From positions 1 through 8,828 of the forward strand of contig MHIV01000014.1 of assembly GCA_001817685.1 (NCBI GenBank): DNA of 8,828 nucleotides, given 5' to 3'. Below the pieces are notes generated by a model that saw only the letters and a list, made by a program, of their open reading frames with translations, was not told where the DNA came from and ran no database searches. The stretch is from Candidatus Colwellbacteria bacterium RIFCSPHIGHO2_02_FULL_45_17 (GTDB lineage Bacteria > Patescibacteriota > Minisyncoccia > UBA6257 > Colwellbacteraceae). Below are positions 5,464 to 8,828 of this stretch, piece after piece. A program made the translations under genes and the position numbers. Every line of letters begins with the position of its first letter. Positions within the stretch are counted from its first letter, which is position 1.

Positions 5464-6348
5464 ATGACTAAGCATAAAGTTGTACAAATCGGAGATAAAC
5501 TGGTGGGTGAACATCAGCCGGTGTTCATTGTTGCTGAAATTGGCATCAACCACAACGCTGGTTTAGATATTTGCAAGCAGATGATAGATATTGCGGTCGA
5601 CTGCGGCTGTGATGCGGTCAAGTTTCAGAAACGCACTCCCGAAATTTCCGTTCCGGAACACCAAAAAGATATCGTTCGCGAAACCCCGTGGGGGGTGATG
5701 ACGTACTTGGAGTACCGGCACAAGATTGAATTCGGAGAGGCGGACTATGCCGAAATAGATCGTTATTGCAAAGAAAAAGGAATTATGTGGTTTGCTTCAC
5801 CGTGGGATCCGCCCAGCGTTGATTTTTTGGAACAGTTTAATATCCCTGTCTATAAGATTGCTTCTGCGTCTATTACTTATAAAGATTTATTAGCGAAGGT
5901 GAAATCAACCGGCAAGCCCGTTATACTTTCGACCGGAATGAGTACGATGGAACAAATAAATAAAGCCGTTAATTTTTTAGGTCAGGAAAACTTGATTGTT
6001 TTACACTGCACCTCGACCTATCCTTCGCTGGATGAGCACCTTGATCTGAATGTAATTAAAACTCTTAAAGAAATGTTTGATGCTCCGATTGGATACAGCG
6101 GCCACGAGCGTGGCGTGTATTCGTCGGTGCTTGCTGCAGCGCTTGGCGCTTGTGTGGTAGAAAGGCACATCACCTTGGACCGAGCGATGTATGGCAGCGA
6201 TCAAGCCGCCAGCTTAGAAAGGAGAGGGCTAGAAATTCTCGTAAAGGAAATCCGTAATATTCCAGTATATTTGGGACAGTCTACCAAGCGCGTATTCGAG
6301 TCCGAAAAGCCCTTAATTCATAAGTTGCGAAAGTTTGACGACTTGTAA
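5464..6348 (+). CDS. NeuB-family sialate/ulosonate synthase without SAF domain
   Basis: A 294-residue TIM-barrel synthase that condenses phosphoenolpyruvate with a hexose-type acceptor to give a 2-keto-3-deoxy sugar acid. NeuB signatures in order are FIVAEIGINHNAG (21-33), DAVKFQKRTPE (50-60), WFASPWDPPSVDFLE (109-123), YKIASASIT (130-138), VILSTGMS (153-160), VLHCTSTYP (179-187), GYSGHERG (210-217) and VERHITLDRAMYGSD (232-246). The metal-binding histidines expected in NeuB are His214 and His235. The protein stops after SEKPLIHKLRKFDDL, so the C-terminal antifreeze-like SAF domain of classical NeuB (about 345 residues) is absent. The clean ending suggests a natural SAF-less subfamily rather than a broken gene. 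Paired with the adjacent phosphatase, the acceptor is likely a 6-phosphate sugar, as in KDN-9-P or Neu5Ac-9-P synthase. No epimerase that would supply ManNAc lies in the window. GTG at 5449 is an alternative start (5 extra residues). No Shine-Dalgarno sequence is visible. Confidence 0.9.
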   Translation: MTKHKVVQIGDKLVGEHQPVFIVAEIGINHNAGLDICKQMIDIAVDCGCDAVKFQKRTPEISVPEHQKDIVRETPWGVMTYLEYRHKIEFGEADYAEIDRYCKEKGIMWFASPWDPPSVDFLEQFNIPVYKIASASITYKDLLAKVKSTGKPVILSTGMSTMEQINKAVNFLGQENLIVLHCTSTYPSLDEHLDLNVIKTLKEMFDAPIGYSGHERGVYSSVLAAALGACVVERHITLDRAMYGSDQAASLERRGLEILVKEIRNIPVYLGQSTKRVFESEKPLIHKLRKFDDL

Positions 6349-6355
6349 ATATAAT
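6325..6355 (+). promoter_or_regulatory. Possible promoter before the KdnB-like gene
   Basis: TATAAT at 6350-6355 is a perfect -10 hexamer lying directly after the upstream stop codon. The nearest -35-like hexamer, TTGCGA (6325-6330), is 19 bp away, longer than ideal. It would give a leader of about 24 bases to ATG 6386. Confidence 0.35.
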
Positions 6356-6385
6356 TAACAGGATGCAGGTGTCTTATCGAAAAGC

Positions 6386-7453
6386 ATGAAACTCTTAAGG
6401 CAGGTTCCAAAGATTTTATTTGGCGCAGGTGCATTCGACTCGTTAGGAGAAGCGGTCTCCACCCTTAAAAATAGCGGCTATGCGGTCTATATCATCGACG
6501 CCGTACATGCGAAAACCGGATTGGTGAACAAATTGCCGCTTGTCGGTAATGACTATAGTTTGTCCGTAGACACGACAGACGAGCCAACAACTGATGGGGT
6601 GGACGCGCTACGCGATGAGATAAAAAAGCGTAGCGACAAGTTGCCTGCCGTGATTGTCGGGGTCGGCGGTGGGTCCACTCTGGATATCGCCAAGGCCGTT
6701 TCCGTGGTATTAACGAATCCGGGGTCTTCGCGAGATTACCAGGGGTGGGAGTTGGTTAAAAATGCACCTATCCCGAAAGTCGGCGTACCGACCTTATCGG
6801 GAACCGGTTCAGAGGCGACACGCACTGCCGTGCTGACGAGCCCCGGGAAGAAATTTGGCATTAATAGCCCATATAGCCTTTTTGACTTGGTAGTGTTAGA
6901 TCCGTTGCTCGCCAGAACTGTTCCCGCAGAACAACAATTTTATACTGGGATGGACTGCTATATCCACTGTGTAGAATCTATTAACGGAAGTTTTAAAGAT
7001 AAATTAATCACAGTATATGTGCAAGCAGGGCTTGCTATGTGCAGAGATATTTTTTTAAAAGGCGGAGAACCCAGCGATCAAGACAGGGAGAACCTAATGA
7101 TCGCCTCGTATTTCGGCGGGTTGTCCATCGCGAATTCAGAAGTAGGAGTGTGCCATGCATTGTCGTACGGCCTTAGTCTTGAGCTAAAGTTTCACCACGG
7201 GCTGGCTAACTGTATTGCGTTTAATCAGTTGGAGGAATATTATCCGAACGAAGTGAGTGATTTTAAGGAGATGCTCGAAAGGAATAATATTGTTCTCCCC
7301 AAAAATGTAACGCAGGCTGTCAGTGCGGAGCAAATGGAAAGCATGATTGCGATGACGTTGCTAATGGAAAAACCACTGACTAACGCGCTCGGCCCCGATT
7401 GGAAGAACGTGTTTCCGCGAGAAAAGATTTTACAATTGTATGCACGTATGTAG
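6386..7453 (+). CDS. kdnB: KdnB-like iron-family alcohol dehydrogenase (Kdo 8-oxidase relative)
   Basis: A 355-residue protein of the iron-containing alcohol dehydrogenase superfamily. The nucleotide loop is VGVGGGSTLDIAKA (91-104). The catalytic metal tetrad is complete: Asp190 and His194 (GMDCYIHCVES), His257 (VCHALSYG) and His271 (HHGLAN). VPTLSGTGSEATRTAVL (134-150) and FYTGMDCYIHCVESING (185-201), together with MIASYFGGLSIANSEVGVCHA and AFNQLEEYYPNEV, closely resemble what I recall of Shewanella KdnB, which oxidises C8 of Kdo to an aldehyde before amination by KdnA. Length (about 355) also agrees. Substrate here is more likely the product of the upstream NeuB-like synthase after dephosphorylation, so oxidation of its terminal hydroxyl is proposed. 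It lies 37 bp after that gene on the same strand. The N-terminal region PKILFGAGAFDSL (8-20) starts the Rossmann-like domain promptly, supporting ATG 6386, though no Shine-Dalgarno sequence is seen. A generic aldehyde/alcohol role is the main alternative. Confidence 0.86.
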   Translation: MKLLRQVPKILFGAGAFDSLGEAVSTLKNSGYAVYIIDAVHAKTGLVNKLPLVGNDYSLSVDTTDEPTTDGVDALRDEIKKRSDKLPAVIVGVGGGSTLDIAKAVSVVLTNPGSSRDYQGWELVKNAPIPKVGVPTLSGTGSEATRTAVLTSPGKKFGINSPYSLFDLVVLDPLLARTVPAEQQFYTGMDCYIHCVESINGSFKDKLITVYVQAGLAMCRDIFLKGGEPSDQDRENLMIASYFGGLSIANSEVGVCHALSYGLSLELKFHHGLANCIAFNQLEEYYPNEVSDFKEMLERNNIVLPKNVTQAVSAEQMESMIAMTLLMEKPLTNALGPDWKNVFPREKILQLYARM

Positions 7454-7544
7454 AGCCTAGAACCAGTTGGCCGTAGATTACTCAAGTGTTCTGTTATTGT
7501 GATATGCTTGGCAAGTAATATGCGATGTATCCTCTGCGGATCCT

Positions 7545-8339
7545 ATGAAAAGTTTTCTGAAACAATTTATACCGCCGGTATTTTTTAATGCGCTCCGGCG
7601 CTTTAAGCGAAGCCAGGCGCATTTTTCCGGCGTTTATGCAAATTGGCACGACGTAAAGAATGAGGACCTGTGGGGTAAGGAAGCTACGTATTGGCAAACG
7701 CTTTCAAAAGAGAAGTTAATTAAAGCTACGCAAGATGATGGGAATTTTGCCCCCCCCGTTACGTATCGATCGCTCGTGACGCTTCTTGCTAATCAAGTTG
7801 CCGACACAGGCTCCTGCTGTGTTTTAGATTGGGGTGGTGGCACGGGGATTATTTATCACGATATCAAACGGTCGTTGATGAGACCAGAACGAATCAGCTG
7901 GTGTGTCGCAGATGGAGCAGATATTACTGCATTGGGGAAGCAATATGTAGGCTCGCGCGATCGTTTAACCTTCTACGGCCTTGATGAAGTCGACAGATTC
8001 CCAAAGCCGGACATTGTTTATATTAATACAACCATGCAGTATGTTGAGGATTTCAAAGTAGCGCTTACTCCGCTTATTAGACTTATGCCCGCCTATTTTT
8101 GTTTTACGCGGCTGATGGCTGGTGACGTTCCAACCCTTATTACTGAACAAACGATTGGCGGCAGACGAGCGCCCTGTATTTTTCTTAACAAAAAAGAGTT
8201 TACGGATTTTTTTCATGAAAACGGATATAATCTGGTTTTTATTTCCAGGGAAGATGATTTTAGTGATCACTACAATGCGAATATTCCTATGAATTTAAGA
8301 ATTCCATATGAGCTTAATGTGGTATTCAGGAGAAACTAA
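7545..8339 (+). CDS. Putative SAM-dependent methyltransferase, TIGR04325 type
   Basis: A 264-residue protein that fits the TIGR04325/LIC12133-type putative methyltransferases found in surface-polysaccharide loci. The N-terminus has a basic, hydrophobic stretch (FIPPVFFNALRRFKR, 8-22), then FSGVYANWHDV (27-37), the family's 'f.G.y.sw.eA' element. The SAM-binding motif I is VLDWGGGTGIIYHDI (93-107). The central segment PDIVYINTTMQYVEDF is equivalent to the motif IV/post-motif strand. The C-terminal part (FLNKKEFTDFFHENGYNLVF) is the usual end of the fold. It would methylate a sugar, lipid or glycan end; acceptor unknown. It follows the KdnB-like gene after a 91-bp gap with no hairpin terminator. 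ATG 7545 is preceded by GCGGATCCT, not a useful Shine-Dalgarno sequence. Confidence 0.8.
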   Translation: MKSFLKQFIPPVFFNALRRFKRSQAHFSGVYANWHDVKNEDLWGKEATYWQTLSKEKLIKATQDDGNFAPPVTYRSLVTLLANQVADTGSCCVLDWGGGTGIIYHDIKRSLMRPERISWCVADGADITALGKQYVGSRDRLTFYGLDEVDRFPKPDIVYINTTMQYVEDFKVALTPLIRLMPAYFCFTRLMAGDVPTLITEQTIGGRRAPCIFLNKKEFTDFFHENGYNLVFISREDDFSDHYNANIPMNLRIPYELNVVFRRN

Positions 8340-8358
8340 TTGGTGTTTTTACGCCGAA

Positions 8359-8387
8359 TTGATTATCAGCTCGTAGTACGGTATTCT
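8359..8387 (+). promoter_or_regulatory. Possible promoter before the last methyltransferase
   Basis: TTGATT (8359-8364) and TATTCT (8382-8387) are spaced by 17 bp, 4 of 6 matches each. Transcription would begin near 8394, only about five bases before ATG 8399, again implying a nearly leaderless message. Weak evidence. Confidence 0.3.
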
Positions 8388-8398
8388 GCCGTTGTAGT

Positions 8399-8828
8399 AT
8401 GAAGTGTTTCCTGTGCAAGAAACAGGTGTACAGAGTTCTTACCGACGAACTGCGTGACGGTACGAGACGCAAGGTTTTTTACTGTATTGCGTGTCAGTTA
8501 GGGATGCTAAGCGAAAACCGAAGTGCGTCTGAGCTGAAGAAATTTTATTCCAAAGAATATCGAACCATTGGAAAGCCGAAGTTGAATCAAAAGTCTGACG
8601 CTCAAGAGCTCTTCGATATTTATGTGCCATTTCAGGCTGATCGGATTCGTTTCTTAAAGCCTTATTTGACAAAACAGGCAAGGCTTCTGGATATAGGCTG
8701 TTCGTCAGGCATGTTTTTGTTCCACGCGAAAAAGTATGTTAAAGAAGTTGTGGGGATTGATTATGACGTCGCTGCGGCAGAATTCGCAGCAAAAAAGTGC
8801 CGATGCAGGGTCTATACCGAAGACATTG
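8399..8828 (+). CDS. Zinc-ribbon class I SAM methyltransferase, 3' end cut by window
   Basis: The first 143 residues are visible, open to the window edge. The N-terminus carries a two-pair cysteine zinc ribbon: Cys3-x2-Cys6 (MKCFLCKK) and Cys29-x2-Cys32 (YCIACQ), followed by SELKKFYSKEYR (44-55), the 'l..fY...Y' element common after such ribbons. A class I methyltransferase domain begins about residue 78, with SAM motif I LLDIGCSSGMFL (96-107) and the motif II acidic strand VVGIDYD. This layout is typical of sugar C- or O-methyltransferases and related proteins in polysaccharide clusters. It follows the TIGR04325-type gene by 59 bp, same strand. ATG 8399 is chosen since the first Cys pair begins at residue 3. 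The C-terminal part and substrate domain lie outside the window. Confidence 0.82.
   Translation, partial: MKCFLCKKQVYRVLTDELRDGTRRKVFYCIACQLGMLSENRSASELKKFYSKEYRTIGKPKLNQKSDAQELFDIYVPFQADRIRFLKPYLTKQARLLDIGCSSGMFLFHAKKYVKEVVGIDYDVAAAEFAAKKCRCRVYTEDI

Noticed and set aside
5464..6348. NeuB-like gene as a truncated pseudogene
   Set aside because: All barrel motifs and the two metal-binding histidines are intact, the frame is clean, and the next gene follows shortly; absence of SAF looks natural.
7454..7544. Possible promoter TTGGCA (7508-7513) with TATCCT (7528-7533)
   Set aside because: The spacing is only 14 bp and the -10 matches 4 of 6; no better -10 exists at 16-18 bp. The 91-bp gap otherwise holds nothing I can name.
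1..8828. tRNA or rRNA genes, CRISPR repeats, insertion sequences, attachment sites
   Set aside because: No cloverleaf, repeat-spacer array, transposase, terminal inverted repeats or direct-repeat pair was seen on reading both strands by eye.

Overview
ORGANISM AND SETTING. This is a bacterial surface-glycan locus. G+C is mixed: about 30-52% in lines counted in the flippase gene, against 55-57% in one inserted-looking gene. UGA ends two genes and never appears inside a reading frame, so the ordinary bacterial code applies. Most starts lack a well-placed Shine-Dalgarno sequence and several follow close behind a -10-like box, which suggests short-leader translation. I cannot assign a phylum. An environmental or candidate-phylum bacterium (for example Patescibacteria/Parcubacteria) is a guess only. 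LAYOUT. Positions 1-353 (+) hold the C-terminus of a CgeB-like glycosyltransferase. A perfect 11-bp hairpin at 369-396 separates it from a convergent minus-strand pair: a Wzx-like flippase (1064-2296) followed by a small Nudix-fold protein with a degraded catalytic box (411-962). From a 42-bp divergent gap, a plus-strand run covers the rest of the window: CMP-sugar synthetase (NeuA-like), class III aminotransferase, VOC/glyoxalase-fold protein, KdsC/NeuA-type HAD phosphatase, SAF-less NeuB-like synthase, KdnB-like iron-family alcohol dehydrogenase, a TIGR04325-type methyltransferase, and the start of a zinc-ribbon SAM methyltransferase cut by the window end. HOW THE GENES FIT TOGETHER. The set reads as a route to a CMP-activated 2-keto-3-deoxy sugar acid. 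The NeuB-like enzyme condenses PEP with a phosphorylated aldose. The HAD phosphatase removes the terminal phosphate. The KdnB-like enzyme could oxidise the freed terminal hydroxyl to an aldehyde, and the class III aminotransferase could turn that aldehyde into a primary amine. The NeuA-like enzyme makes the CMP-sugar, a glycosyltransferase transfers it, and the flippase exports the lipid-linked glycan. The methyltransferases would decorate the sugar or chain. The closest known precedent is the two-step conversion of Kdo to 8-amino-Kdo by KdnB and KdnA in Shewanella. Here the synthase is NeuB-like and the aminotransferase is from another fold class, so the product may be a terminally aminated nonulosonic (or related) acid that has not been described. 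That product is inference; the enzyme families are well supported by motifs.
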